From CAKRJP01 sp963597615 (GTDB lineage: Bacteria; Bacillota; Clostridia; Lachnospirales; Lachnospiraceae), in contig CAVBQS010000022.1 in NCBI GenBank assembly GCA_963597615.1, positions 1 to 64,000 on the forward strand: a stretch of 64,000 nucleotides of DNA, in the 5' to 3' direction. The notes under the pieces are model-generated. The model saw only the letters and a program-made list of their open reading frames with translations. It made no database searches and was not told where the DNA came from. This document shows positions 7,729 through 17,040 of the stretch, in pieces. The stretch's first letter is position 1. Each line of letters starts with the position of its first letter. A program made the position numbers and the translations under genes.

Positions 7729-9678
7729 CTACTTGGCCAACTGTTTCTTTAAGTAAGACAACTGTCCACCGCTTAATACAACTTCAATTTCATTATCTGT
7801 TAAATCCAATTTTACGTCGAAGCTAAATCCCTTTGTTTTATCAGTAACCTGCACTTTTCTTGTAGGAATCTGGTCTAAGAGATTTTCAAAGGCCAGATCA
7901 TCTCCCTGGTCAATCCGATCATAATCTGCAGGATCCGCAAACAACATTGGGATAATACCGTGGTTTACCAAATTTCCCTTATGAATTCTTGCAATGCTCT
8001 TAGCAATTACTGCCTTAACACCAAGATACATTGGGTTAATGGCTGCATGCTCTCTGGAAGACCCCTGTCCATAGTTTTCTCCACCTACGATAATGCTCTT
8101 TCCAAGTTCCTTTGCTCTTGCAGCAAAATCCGGTGCATAGCGGTGATAGCAATACTGTGACATCAAAGGAATATTAGATCGCATACTAGAGAATTCTGCA
8201 CTGGCTGGTGTAATATCATCTGTAGATACATTATCTAAAGTCTTTAAGCTTACCGGTACGCAAAGGTTCTGTACAGGTGCCTCTGGGATTGGAAGAAACT
8301 TAATGTTTGGTCCCTTAACGATCTCTACCTTCTTTGCCTCTTCTTCCGGCAATGGGTCAATGATCATAGAATCATCTACAAGATACTGGTCTGGCTCGTG
8401 AATTTCAGCTAACTTAGCAACATCTGCTCCCATTACCTCTTCAGCTGATGCGAAGGTACCTACGATTGCAGTAGCCGCTGCACTTTCAGGGCTTACCAGG
8501 TAAATCTCTGCAGTCGGATTTCCTGCTCTTCCCTTAAAGTTACGGTTAGAAGTACGAACTGCCACACCCTTGGTAGCCGGTGTCTGTCCAATTGCACAGC
8601 AAGGTCCACAGGCAATCTCCAACATACGAACCCCTGCCTCTAAAAGAATATCAATATAACCGTCCCGAAGAAGCTCTCTGTAGGTCTGCTTAGAAGCTAC
8701 CGCGCAGGTACAGCTTACATTTTCATTTACATGATGTCCCTTAAATACAGTTGCTGCCTTAGCAATGTCTGCATAACTAGCATTGGTACAGCTTCCGATA
8801 AATACCTGCTGTACCGTTTTTTTCTGGGCATCCTTAAGGGCCATTACATTGTCAGGCTGATGTGGACAGGAAATCAGTGGCTCAAGGTCACTTAAGTTGA
8901 TCTCAATTTCCTCATCATATTCTGCATCTGCATCCGGAAGAAGTTCTACATAATCTTCTTCTCTTCCCTGGGCCTTTAAGAACTTGCGAACCTGCTTGTC
9001 TGCTGGGAAAATTGAAGTAGTTGCGCCAAGCTCTGCACCCATATTAGAAATAGTTGCTCTAGCTGGTACTTCTAATTCCTCTACTCCAGGGCCTACATAC
9101 TCATAAACATTTCCAAGACCCCCCTTAATGGTAACTCTTCTTAACATCTCAAGAATAATTTCTTTGGTATTACATCCTGGCTTTAATTTTCCAGTTAGGT
9201 TTACCTTTACCACTCTTGGCATTTTCAGTCTCATAGGGACACCAGTCATGGCAGTGGCAACGTCCATTCCACCTACACCAATACAAAGCATACCAATGGA
9301 TCCACCGTGAGGAGTGTGGCTGTCTCCACCCATGCTTACTTTACCAGGAGCTCCAAATCTTGAAACATGCACGGTATGGCAAATTCCATTTCCCGGTCTT
9401 GATACGTGAACTCCAAAACGCTTGGCTGCTGACTGAAGATAAATATGATCATCCGGTGTCATATTATTTACATACAAAAGATTGTGATCCAAGTAACTTA
9501 CACTACATTCTGTACGAATCCTGTCAAGGCCAATAGCCTCGAAAGCCAAGTAGGTCATAACTGCGTTAATATCGTGTGTTAAGGTTTGATCTACCTTGAT
9601 AAACACCTCTTCCCCTGGCACCATGCTACCTTTTACATAGTGGGACTCAATGATTTTTCTTGTGAGTGATTTTCCCAT
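7729..9678 (-). CDS. Aconitate hydratase (short, Aquifex-type)
   Basis: A 649-residue aconitase that interconverts citrate and isocitrate. Iron-sulfur ligands are visible as the Cys in VFIGSCTN and the two Cys of IACGPCCAIG. Other signatures are SMGGDSHTPHGGSIGM in the N-terminal half and the C-terminal swivel domain with GGENYGQGSSREHAA. The length is that of the short, single-chain prokaryotic form rather than the roughly 890-residue AcnA type. The start ATG has AAAGGAGACGTGAA upstream. It is followed 11 bp later by the dehydrogenase, an aconitase-IDH pair. The name acnA or acn would be acceptable; I leave the symbol open. Confidence 0.92.
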   Translation of the reverse strand: MGKSLTRKIIESHYVKGSMVPGEEVFIKVDQTLTHDINAVMTYLAFEAIGLDRIRTECSVSYLDHNLLYVNNMTPDDHIYLQSAAKRFGVHVSRPGNGICHTVHVSRFGAPGKVSMGGDSHTPHGGSIGMLCIGVGGMDVATAMTGVPMRLKMPRVVKVNLTGKLKPGCNTKEIILEMLRRVTIKGGLGNVYEYVGPGVEELEVPARATISNMGAELGATTSIFPADKQVRKFLKAQGREEDYVELLPDADAEYDEEIEINLSDLEPLISCPHQPDNVMALKDAQKKTVQQVFIGSCTNASYADIAKAATVFKGHHVNENVSCTCAVASKQTYRELLRDGYIDILLEAGVRMLEIACGPCCAIGQTPATKGVAVRTSNRNFKGRAGNPTAEIYLVSPESAAATAIVGTFASAEEVMGADVAKLAEIHEPDQYLVDDSMIIDPLPEEEAKKVEIVKGPNIKFLPIPEAPVQNLCVPVSLKTLDNVSTDDITPASAEFSSMRSNIPLMSQYCYHRYAPDFAARAKELGKSIIVGGENYGQGSSREHAAINPMYLGVKAVIAKSIARIHKGNLVNHGIIPMLFADPADYDRIDQGDDLAFENLLDQIPTRKVQVTDKTKGFSFDVKLDLTDNEIEVVLSGGQLSYLKKQLAK

Positions 9679-9778
9679 TTCACGTCTCCTTTAACATTTT
9701 CAAATTCTTTCGCCTTATTTCTTATACTCATTGTAAGGGTTGCTATAAAGGAAAGTAAAATGTAAGAAACGAATGGTG

Positions 9779-10399
9779 TTATTCCAGAAGAGAATAGTCC
9801 ACTCTCGGCATTAGAATTCCCGTCTCTTCCATATATTCAATGGTCTTTTTTTGAGCCAAAATCTTACGGTCTGACTTTATAAATACCTCCTCTAACTCCT
9901 CCGGTCTTATAACACAAATACCGTTCTCATCTCCCACGATATAATCTCCCGGATTTACAAGAATTCCTCCGCACCGTACTGGAACATTTTTCTCCCCGAT
10001 ACTGTCTTTTTTACAGCTTCTTGGAATGACAGATCTAGCATAAATAGGCACTCCAGCTTCTCTACAGCCTTCAATATCTCTAAAAGCTCCGTCAATGATT
10101 ACCCCTTCTACCTTCTGAATCTTAGCACAGATACTTCTGTGATCTCCCCAATAGGAATGATTACACTCCCCTTTTCCGGCAATTACAAGAATCTCTCCAG
10201 GCTTTACCTCTTTAAGAACCTCCGGTATATAGCCACTAACCCCCTTAGGGACTTCAATTGTACAGGCTCTTCCCACAATTTTGTTCTTGGTCACCATGGG
10301 TTTAATGCCATAATCCATGACCCTAGCTTCCTTCATACCGTCACAAAGTTCCGGTGTAGAATATTTTCTAAGTCTTTCTATCAATACTTTCTCCTCCAT
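9779..10399 (-). CDS. RraA-family protein, probable 4-hydroxy-4-methyl-2-oxoglutarate aldolase/oxaloacetate decarboxylase
   Basis: A 206-residue protein of the RraA/HMG-aldolase fold. The metal and substrate motif is GDHRSICAKIQKV followed by EGVIIDGAFRD, with the Arg-Asp pair used by class II HMG/CHA aldolases, which also decarboxylate oxaloacetate. The C-terminal PGDYIVGDENGICVI is typical of the family. In E. coli RraA acts on RNase E, but the RD motif favours the enzymatic type. Next to citrate lyase and aconitase, oxaloacetate decarboxylation to pyruvate is an attractive role (inference). It has its own promoter region and lies 100 bp upstream of aconitase. Confidence 0.75.
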   Translation of the reverse strand: MEEKVLIERLRKYSTPELCDGMKEARVMDYGIKPMVTKNKIVGRACTIEVPKGVSGYIPEVLKEVKPGEILVIAGKGECNHSYWGDHRSICAKIQKVEGVIIDGAFRDIEGCREAGVPIYARSVIPRSCKKDSIGEKNVPVRCGGILVNPGDYIVGDENGICVIRPEELEEVFIKSDRKILAQKKTIEYMEETGILMPRVDYSLLE

Positions 10400-10426
10400 T
10401 CGTTACTCCAATTATCTTTTAAGTTC

Positions 10427-10435
10427 ACTATAGCA
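10427..10435 (-). promoter_or_regulatory. Extended -10 promoter of the rraA-like gene
   Basis: Minus strand TGC-TATAGT, an extended -10 element without a good -35, about 30 bp upstream of the start codon. Confidence 0.4.
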
Positions 10436-10461
10436 AAAGTACTCCGATTGCAGCTAATACC

Positions 10462-10480
10462 CATAAGTTATAGTCTTATG
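10462..10480. promoter_or_regulatory. Palindrome upstream of the rraA-like gene
   Basis: CATAAG (10462-10467) and CTTATG (10475-10480) form a perfect 6+7+6 palindrome, centred about 50 bp upstream of the predicted start site. It is a candidate activator site. Confidence 0.35.
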
Positions 10481-10546
10481 ACGAAATGTTATATCACCCT
10501 CTGCACTCAAAGACCATTTTTTCTAGTCTTTATAGGATTGATAAAA

Positions 10547-10583
10547 AATTGAGGGACTGTCACTTAGTGACAGTCCCTTTTTA
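10547..10583. terminator. Bidirectional terminator after engB
   Basis: GGGACTGTCAC (10553-10563) pairs perfectly with 10567-10577 around a TTA loop. TTTTTA follows on the plus strand and TCAATTTTTTA on the minus strand. It ends the tig-to-engB operon. Confidence 0.8.
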
Positions 10584-10631
10584 GTTAGGAATCAAAATTC
10601 TAGTAAGTTCTAATTATAAGCAAACTCTCTT

Positions 10632-11243
10632 CTATGCATCCTCCGGATCTACATCCATCTCCAGCACTTCTCGGTCCACATAGTCCCAAATGGCATCCCG
10701 TCCCTGCTTAGTCGTGGCAGAAAATGGAATGACGGTAGTTCCTGGAAGTAAAGTAAGTCCCACTTTAATGGCTTTCAGCTGTTTTTGCAGCTGGCTTCTT
10801 TTGATCTTATCTAACTTTGTGGCAATGATTACCGGTTCATATCCTTGATCTACGATCCACTGATACATCTGCTTGTCATTGGCCGATGGATCGTGGCGGA
10901 TATCAATCAGAAGAAATACGGCCTTTAACTGCTTAGACTTATGCAAATAGTTCTCAATCATCTTGCCCCAGCGGACCTTCTCCTGCTCTGATACCTTGGC
11001 ATAGCCATATCCTGGAAGGTCTACCAAATATAATTCCTCATTAATATTATAAAAATTAATGGTCTGAGTCTTTCCAGGTGTTGCCGAAATTCTGGCAAAA
11101 GATTTTCGGTTCATCAAGGCATTGATAAGAGAAGACTTTCCTACATTGGATTTTCCTGCAAATGCAATCTCCGGCAGGGTATTTTCTGGCAAGGTGCTGG
11201 TAATTCCACAGACAGTTTCCAGCTTTATATTTCGTATAATCAT
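10632..11243 (-). CDS. engB: Ribosome biogenesis GTPase EngB/YsxC
   Basis: A 203-residue TrmE-Era-EngA-EngB family GTPase for 50S subunit assembly. G1 is GKSNVGKSSL (about residues 30-39), G3 is DLPGYGYAKV, G4 is TKLD and G5 is SATT; the switch segment SATPGKTQTINFY is typical. The start overlaps the lon stop as ATGA, so it is translationally coupled to lon, as in many Firmicutes. It is the last gene of the tig-clpP-clpX-lon-engB cluster. Confidence 0.95.
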   Translation of the reverse strand: MIIRNIKLETVCGITSTLPENTLPEIAFAGKSNVGKSSLINALMNRKSFARISATPGKTQTINFYNINEELYLVDLPGYGYAKVSEQEKVRWGKMIENYLHKSKQLKAVFLLIDIRHDPSANDKQMYQWIVDQGYEPVIIATKLDKIKRSQLQKQLKAIKVGLTLLPGTTVIPFSATTKQGRDAIWDYVDREVLEMDVDPEDA

Positions 11244-13567
11244 AGTTTTTCTCCTTCCACCAAGGCAAGCTTTAATACTTCCTCCATGCGGGATACTGGT
11301 ATAATCTCCAAACCTTTTGTAATCTCAGACGAAAGTTCTTCAATGTCTCTTTGATTTTCCTTTGGAATTAAGACAGTTTTAATCTCAGCATTTTTTGCCG
11401 CCAAAAGTTTTTCTTTTAATCCACCGATGGGCAGGACTCTTCCTCTTAAGGTAATTTCTCCTGTCATGGCCAGGTCAGCCCTTACTTTCTTGCCTGTAAA
11501 TGCAGAATACATAGCCGTTGCCATGGTAATTCCGGCAGAGGGGCCATCTTTTGGAACTGCTCCCTCTGGAATATGGATGTGGATATCATTTTTTCCAAAG
11601 AAATCTTCAGATAGTTCTTTTAGTCCCAAAGACCTAATATAGCTGATGCCTGCCATGGCAGATTCCTTCATTACATCTCCCAACTGGCCTGTGAGACGAA
11701 TCTCCCCTTTTCCCGGCATGACATTGACTTCGATCTGCAGGGTATCTCCCCCCACACTGGTCCAGGCAAGTCCTCTTACAATTCCAACCTCCGGCTCTTT
11801 ATTTGCCATCTGGAAAGAATAGAGTTCTTTTCCCAAGTAGTTAGAGAGATTCCGCTCTGTTACATGAATAGACCTTTTATTTTTCTCCAGGATCTCTCTT
11901 GCTGATTTTCTGCAAATGTCCCCAATCTTACGCTCTAACTGTCTGACGCCTGCTTCTCTTGTATAGTTATGGGCCATTTTCCAGAGTGCCTGCTTGCTGA
12001 TACTTAACTGTTCATTCGTCAGACCATTTCTTTCAATCTGTTTTGGAATCAAGTGTTCTTTGGCAATATGTATTTTCTCATTTTCTGTATAACTGCTAAC
12101 TTCAATAACTTCCATACGATCTAACAAGGGCTTTGGAATAGTCTGTAGGCTATTAGCAGTCGTTACAAAAAGCACTTCCGAAAGATCCAAAGGGACTTCC
12201 AGGTAATGATCCCTAAATTTATGATTCTGCTCGCTGTCTAGAACCTCCAAGAGAGCCGAGAAGGTATCTCCCTTATAATCATTGCTTACCTTGTCGATCT
12301 CATCTAGAAGCAACAAAGGATTTTTTACCCCTGCATGACGAAGTCCATTGGCAATTCGTCCCGGCATAGCACCTACATAGGTCTTTCTATGGCCCCTGAT
12401 TTCCGCTTCATCCCTTACTCCACCTAGGGAAATTCTAACATACTTGCGATCCATAGCTTTGGCTAAAGACTTTGCAATAGAAGTTTTACCTGTTCCCGGA
12501 GGGCCTACTAAGCAGAGAATGGGCGCATCTCCCTTCTTGGTCAAGGTTCTCACTGCCAAAAATTCCAAAACTCGATCTTTTACCTTTTCCATGCCATAAT
12601 GGTTTTCCTCAAGAACTTTTTTTGCATAGGATAAATCGGTATTGTCCTGGCTCATTTTATCCCATGGCATCTCCAGCATGGTCTCAATATAGGCTCTGCT
12701 AACACCATTTTCCGCTGCATTTCCTATTGTGTTTCTAAAACGCTTAATTTCTTTTGCTAGCTTCTCCTTAATAGCATCGCTAGCTTCCAGATTCTTTAGT
12801 CTCTCCTGATATTCATCTGCATCAGATAAAATACTATCATCCCCTAATTCCTCTCGGATCAGGCGAAGCTCTTCCCTTAAAATATAGTCCCGTTGATTTT
12901 TATCTACCCGTGCCTTCACCTTACGCTGAATCTCTTCTCTGATTGTCAGCACTTGAATTTCACTGATCAGCTTGTCCATCAGCAATTTGTAACGCTTTTC
13001 CAGATTAGATTCCTCCAAAAGCTCTTGCGCATCATCGGAACAAAAAGGACAATTGGCCGCGATAACATCTACCAAGGTCCTAAAATCCGTAATCTTATCG
13101 ATTCGTCCATTCATCTCTCTGCTAAGCTTTGGATTTCTGGACAAATAATCCTTAAACATCTGCTTTAAGCTTCTTGTAAAGGCCTCCGTTGTAGCTTCAT
13201 CTTCCAAACCATCCATGATATCCGGCACAGAAATCACTTCCGCTTTCAAGTAACCATCTGCTTCTTCCATGGACATCATAGCCGCTCTGCTTTCCCCATA
13301 GACCATAATCCTAACCATCTGTTTCGGCATTCGAAGGAGTTGCTTAATAGAAGCTACACATCCAATAGCCTCTATGTCCTCCGCTCCAGGTTCCAGTATA
13401 TCTCCGTCAATTTGGGTTGCCAAAAATATTTTCTGATCTCCCTCCATGGCTACTTCTACAGCTTTTAATGATTTATCCCTGCTAATATCAAAAAGTTTTA
13501 CCATCTCCGGCAAAATTGTCAAATCCCGAAGGGGTACCATTGGCAGACTTTTCGTTTCTTCGTACAT
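11240..13567 (-). CDS. lon: ATP-dependent endopeptidase La (LonA)
   Basis: A LonA protease of about 775 residues: N-terminal substrate-binding domain (LPMVPLRDLTILPEMV), AAA+ module with Walker A GPPGTGKTS and Walker B LLLLDEID, then the protease domain with catalytic Ser in PKDGPSAGIT and Lys in GLKEKLLAA. I chose the ATG at 13567 (MYEETKSLP), which has GGGAGAAAAGGA upstream and gives the usual length. An in-frame TTG at 13639 would add 24 residues, but it has only weak Shine-Dalgarno complementarity. It degrades misfolded and regulatory proteins in the cytoplasm. Confidence 0.94.
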   Translation of the reverse strand: MYEETKSLPMVPLRDLTILPEMVKLFDISRDKSLKAVEVAMEGDQKIFLATQIDGDILEPGAEDIEAIGCVASIKQLLRMPKQMVRIMVYGESRAAMMSMEEADGYLKAEVISVPDIMDGLEDEATTEAFTRSLKQMFKDYLSRNPKLSREMNGRIDKITDFRTLVDVIAANCPFCSDDAQELLEESNLEKRYKLLMDKLISEIQVLTIREEIQRKVKARVDKNQRDYILREELRLIREELGDDSILSDADEYQERLKNLEASDAIKEKLAKEIKRFRNTIGNAAENGVSRAYIETMLEMPWDKMSQDNTDLSYAKKVLEENHYGMEKVKDRVLEFLAVRTLTKKGDAPILCLVGPPGTGKTSIAKSLAKAMDRKYVRISLGGVRDEAEIRGHRKTYVGAMPGRIANGLRHAGVKNPLLLLDEIDKVSNDYKGDTFSALLEVLDSEQNHKFRDHYLEVPLDLSEVLFVTTANSLQTIPKPLLDRMEVIEVSSYTENEKIHIAKEHLIPKQIERNGLTNEQLSISKQALWKMAHNYTREAGVRQLERKIGDICRKSAREILEKNKRSIHVTERNLSNYLGKELYSFQMANKEPEVGIVRGLAWTSVGGDTLQIEVNVMPGKGEIRLTGQLGDVMKESAMAGISYIRSLGLKELSEDFFGKNDIHIHIPEGAVPKDGPSAGITMATAMYSAFTGKKVRADLAMTGEITLRGRVLPIGGLKEKLLAAKNAEIKTVLIPKENQRDIEELSSEITKGLEIIPVSRMEEVLKLALVEGEKL

Positions 13568-13674
13568 AAATTCCTTTTCTCCCGAGAAATTCTCATCTTT
13601 CAAAAAATGGATGCCTTGAAATCTCTCCAACGCATCCAATTCTCATGTATTTTTATTCTTAAACCCAAGTACTC

Positions 13675-14937
13675 CTATGCACTCTCAGACTCTATAGCTT
13701 GATGTTCACAGATGGGCTGGGCTGTACCATTTACCACATCGGCAGTAATTCTGCAAGACTTTAAGGTCTCATCTGATGGAGCCTGGTACATAATATCCAT
13801 CATGGTATTCTCCATAATTGCTCTAAGGCCTCTGGCACCGGTTTTTCTCTTTATAGAGATAGATGCAATTTCCTGCAAGGCCTCTTTATCAAATTTAAGG
13901 GAAACACCGTCTAATTCCAACATCTTCTGATATTGTTTTACAATCGCATTCTTAGGCTCTGTGAGAATACGAATCAAGGCATCCTCATCTAGCTGCTCCA
14001 AGGCAACTGTCACCGGCACACGACCAACCAACTCTGGAATCAAACCAAATTTCACAAGATCCTGTGGGGTCACCTGTTGCAAGAGACGGTCCACATCATT
14101 CTCGTGACTATTAGCAATCTCCACGTTAAATCCAATGGACTTCTGATCAATACGCTTCTCAATCAGCTTGTCAATGCCTTCAAAAGCCCCACCACAGATA
14201 AAGAGAATATTCGTGGTATCAATCTGAATCAATTCCTGATGAGGATGTTTTCTTCCTCCCTGAGGTGGCACACTGGCAATGGTTCCCTCAATAATCTTAA
14301 GCAAGGCCTGCTGAACACCCTCTCCAGATACATCCCTGGTAATAGATGGGTTTTCAGACTTACGGGTAATCTTATCAATCTCGTCGATATAGATAATTCC
14401 ATATTCTGCCTTCTCAATATCTCCATCTGCTGCCTGGATAATCTTAAGCAAGATGTTCTCCACATCCTCACCTACGTATCCAGCCTCTGTAAGAGCAGTG
14501 GCATCTGCAATAGCAAAAGGAACATTCAAGACTCTTGCAAGGGACTGAGCCAGAAGAGTCTTTCCACATCCTGTAGGACCTAACATCAAAATATTGCTCT
14601 TGCCAAGCTCCACATCCAGATTGTGGCCAGCCATAATTCTCTTATAGTGATTGTATACTGCCACAGATAAGACCTTCTTAGCCTCATCCTGACCAATTAC
14701 ATAATCATCTAAGAAAGCCTTAATCTCCTCTGGTTTTAAAAGATTAATATCTGCAAAAGGATTGCCCTCATAATCACTGGATTCAAATGCAAATTCTTCC
14801 TCAATAATCTCTGAGCAAACCTCCACACACTCATCACAAATATAAGTATTATTAGGTCCGGCAATCAACTTCCTGACCTGATTCTGTGTCTTATTGCAAA
14901 ACGAACACCTTACTTGGTCATCGCTTTTTCCTATCAT
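13675..14937 (-). CDS. clpX: ClpXP protease ATP-binding subunit ClpX
   Basis: A 420-residue AAA+ unfoldase. The N-terminal zinc-binding domain has Cys11, Cys14, Cys34 and Cys37. Walker A is GPTGCGKT (about 120-127), Walker B is IIYIDEID, and the substrate-gripping pore loop is GYVGED. The IGF-type ClpP-contact loop reads SIGFN. It lies 24 bp downstream of clpP in one operon, the normal arrangement for building ClpXP. The start is preceded by AGGAG. Confidence 0.96.
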   Translation of the reverse strand: MIGKSDDQVRCSFCNKTQNQVRKLIAGPNNTYICDECVEVCSEIIEEEFAFESSDYEGNPFADINLLKPEEIKAFLDDYVIGQDEAKKVLSVAVYNHYKRIMAGHNLDVELGKSNILMLGPTGCGKTLLAQSLARVLNVPFAIADATALTEAGYVGEDVENILLKIIQAADGDIEKAEYGIIYIDEIDKITRKSENPSITRDVSGEGVQQALLKIIEGTIASVPPQGGRKHPHQELIQIDTTNILFICGGAFEGIDKLIEKRIDQKSIGFNVEIANSHENDVDRLLQQVTPQDLVKFGLIPELVGRVPVTVALEQLDEDALIRILTEPKNAIVKQYQKMLELDGVSLKFDKEALQEIASISIKRKTGARGLRAIMENTMMDIMYQAPSDETLKSCRITADVVNGTAQPICEHQAIESESA

Positions 14938-14961
14938 AACTATTACTCCTATGGTACTCTA

Positions 14962-15543
14962 CTAACGACTTGTGATAACCTCATCAATTAATCCATATTC
15001 TTTGGCTTCTTCTGCCGTCAACCAGTTGTCTCGCTCTGTATCTGCAACAACTGTCTCATAAGGCTTACCTGTGTTCTCTGCCAAAATACGATTTAATTTT
15101 TCTTTGGTTCTCAGAATATGCTCAGCTGCGATCTGAATCTCTGTAGCCTGTCCCTGAGCTCCTCCCAGAGGCTGGTGAATCATAATCTCTGCATTTGGAA
15201 GAGCCAGTCTCTTGCCCTTGGTTCCTCCTGAAAGAAGGAAGGCTCCCATACTTGCTGCCATACCAATACAGATGGTCTCAATATCGCACTTAATATATTG
15301 CATGGTATCATAGATTGCCATACCTGCAGTTACTGATCCACCGGGACTATTAATATAAATATGGATGTCCTTTTCCGGATCTTCTGCTTCCAGGAAAAGA
15401 AGCTGGGCAGTAATGACGCTTGCAGCGGACTCTGTCACTTCTTCTCCCAGGAAAATAATTCTATCTTTTAATAATCTTGAAAAAATGTCGTAGGAGCGTT
15501 CTCCACGGCTTGTCTGTTCAATGACGTAAGGTACTAAACTCAT
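14962..15543 (-). CDS. clpP: ATP-dependent Clp protease proteolytic subunit
   Basis: A 193-residue serine peptidase. The catalytic triad is visible as Ser98 (GMAASMGAF), His123 (MIHQPLGG) and Asp172 (RDNW). Length and sequence are standard, and a single copy is seen here. The ribosome binding site AAAGGAGG is close upstream. It lies between tig and clpX in the operon. Confidence 0.96.
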   Translation of the reverse strand: MSLVPYVIEQTSRGERSYDIFSRLLKDRIIFLGEEVTESAASVITAQLLFLEAEDPEKDIHIYINSPGGSVTAGMAIYDTMQYIKCDIETICIGMAASMGAFLLSGGTKGKRLALPNAEIMIHQPLGGAQGQATEIQIAAEHILRTKEKLNRILAENTGKPYETVVADTERDNWLTAEEAKEYGLIDEVITSR

Positions 15544-15597
15544 GCTCCATGACCTCCTTTATTAACTACCCCTTTATATGTATATCTAAAATAGGTT

Positions 15598-16881
15598 TTA
15601 TTTCTCAACAGCATTCTCTACAAGGAAATCAACTGCTGCCTGAAGAGCAAGGTCTTTCTTCATCTGCTCTTTCTCAGCATCTCCAAGAAGCTCTTTTACC
15701 TTATCTGCCTCCATACCATAGATTTCTGCCATCTTCTGAATCTCTTCGTCTAACTTTTCTTCGCTAACTTCAATATTCTCAGCCTTAACAATAGCCTCTA
15801 ATACAAGACGGTTCTCAATACGAGCCTCTGCTTCTGGTCTCATCTGAGTCTTTAAAATCTTCTCGGAAGATCCTGTAAACTGGAAGTACTGCTCTACACT
15901 TAAACCATTCTGCTGAATCTGCTGTAAGAAGTTATTGTAGTTGTTCTCTACCTGGTCAGTAACCATAGCATCTGGAATATCAAACTCTGCATTCTCTACA
16001 GCCTGCTTAACAACTGCATCTTCCTGCTTAGCCTTTCCTTCTTTTGCCTTCTCTTCTTTAATCTGAGCCTTCACATCAGCCTTGTACTCTTCCAAGGTAT
16101 CAAACATAGAAACTTCAGCAGCGAACTCATCATCAATTTCCGGAAGTTCTTTAGCCTTAATCTCGTGGATAGTACATTTAAATACAGCCGGCTTACCCTT
16201 TAATTCTTCTGCATGATAATCCTCTGGGAAGGTAACATTTACCTCTACTTCCTTCTCAAGCTCTGCCCCAACCAATGCTTCCTCGAATCCCGGAATAAAG
16301 GAATGAGAACCGATAGTTAATGGATAGTTTTCTCCCTTTCCACCTTCGAAAGCCACACCGTCTACAAATCCTTCAAAGTCAAGAACAACCTGATCTCCGT
16401 CTTCTACCGGACGCTCTACAGAGATAGTTCTGGCATTCTTTTCTGCCTCTTCTTCAATCTTAGCGTCTACTTCTTTCTGAGTTACTCTTGTAGAAACCTT
16501 CTCAACCTCTAAGCCCTTGTACTGTCCAAGAGTTACTTCTGGCTTAACTGCTACTTCTGCTGTAAAGATAAATGGCTTACCCTTCTCAATCTGCACGATT
16601 TCGATAGATGGTCTGGAAGCGATTTCAAGCTCACACTCGTCATATGCCTTACCATATGCCTCTGGAAGTAATGCATCTACTGCATCATTATAAAAGATAG
16701 ATGGTCCATACATCTTCTCTACCATCTGTCTTGGCACTTTACCCTTACGGAATCCAGGTAAAGAGATCTGCTTCTTCTGCTTCATATATGCATTCTGAAG
16801 TGCCTTCTCCACCTCTTCAGCTGCTACTTCAATTGTAAGTTTTGCCATGTTATGTTCCAAATTTTCTACCTGTAAACTCAT
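15598..16881 (-). CDS. tig: Trigger factor, ribosome-associated chaperone/prolyl isomerase
   Basis: A 427-residue trigger factor. The ribosome-docking signature is GFRKGKVPR in the N-terminal domain (about residues 44-52). The FKBP-type isomerase domain contains VEDGDQVVLDFEGFVDG and the GSHSFIPGFEEALVG segment (about 150-240), followed by the helical C-terminal chaperone domain. AGGAGG lies 9 nt upstream of the ATG. It is the first gene of the quality-control operon, with an extended -10 promoter upstream. Confidence 0.96.
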   Translation of the reverse strand: MSLQVENLEHNMAKLTIEVAAEEVEKALQNAYMKQKKQISLPGFRKGKVPRQMVEKMYGPSIFYNDAVDALLPEAYGKAYDECELEIASRPSIEIVQIEKGKPFIFTAEVAVKPEVTLGQYKGLEVEKVSTRVTQKEVDAKIEEEAEKNARTISVERPVEDGDQVVLDFEGFVDGVAFEGGKGENYPLTIGSHSFIPGFEEALVGAELEKEVEVNVTFPEDYHAEELKGKPAVFKCTIHEIKAKELPEIDDEFAAEVSMFDTLEEYKADVKAQIKEEKAKEGKAKQEDAVVKQAVENAEFDIPDAMVTDQVENNYNNFLQQIQQNGLSVEQYFQFTGSSEKILKTQMRPEAEARIENRLVLEAIVKAENIEVSEEKLDEEIQKMAEIYGMEADKVKELLGDAEKEQMKKDLALQAAVDFLVENAVEK

Positions 16882-16962
16882 TATAAATATCCTCCTATTT
16901 TCTACGCCCGGCCTTCGGTAGTAGAAGATAGGCGTACTATTCTAAAATACATTCACCATGGA

Positions 16963-16971
16963 AGTATAGCA
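16963..16971 (-). promoter_or_regulatory. Extended -10 promoter of the tig operon
   Basis: Minus strand TGC-TATACT about 80 bp upstream of tig. No clear -35 is seen, which is usual for extended -10 promoters. Confidence 0.4.
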
Positions 16972-17040
16972 CAAAACTTTTCAAATGGCTAGAGTTGTTT
17001 TTTCCTTCTATCCCCCTGTTTTTACGACTTTTATGGTTGC

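Noticed and set aside
13568..13639. Longer Lon starting at a TTG (13639)
   Set aside because: It has a weak Shine-Dalgarno and gives a length above the family norm; the ATG at 13567 is better placed.
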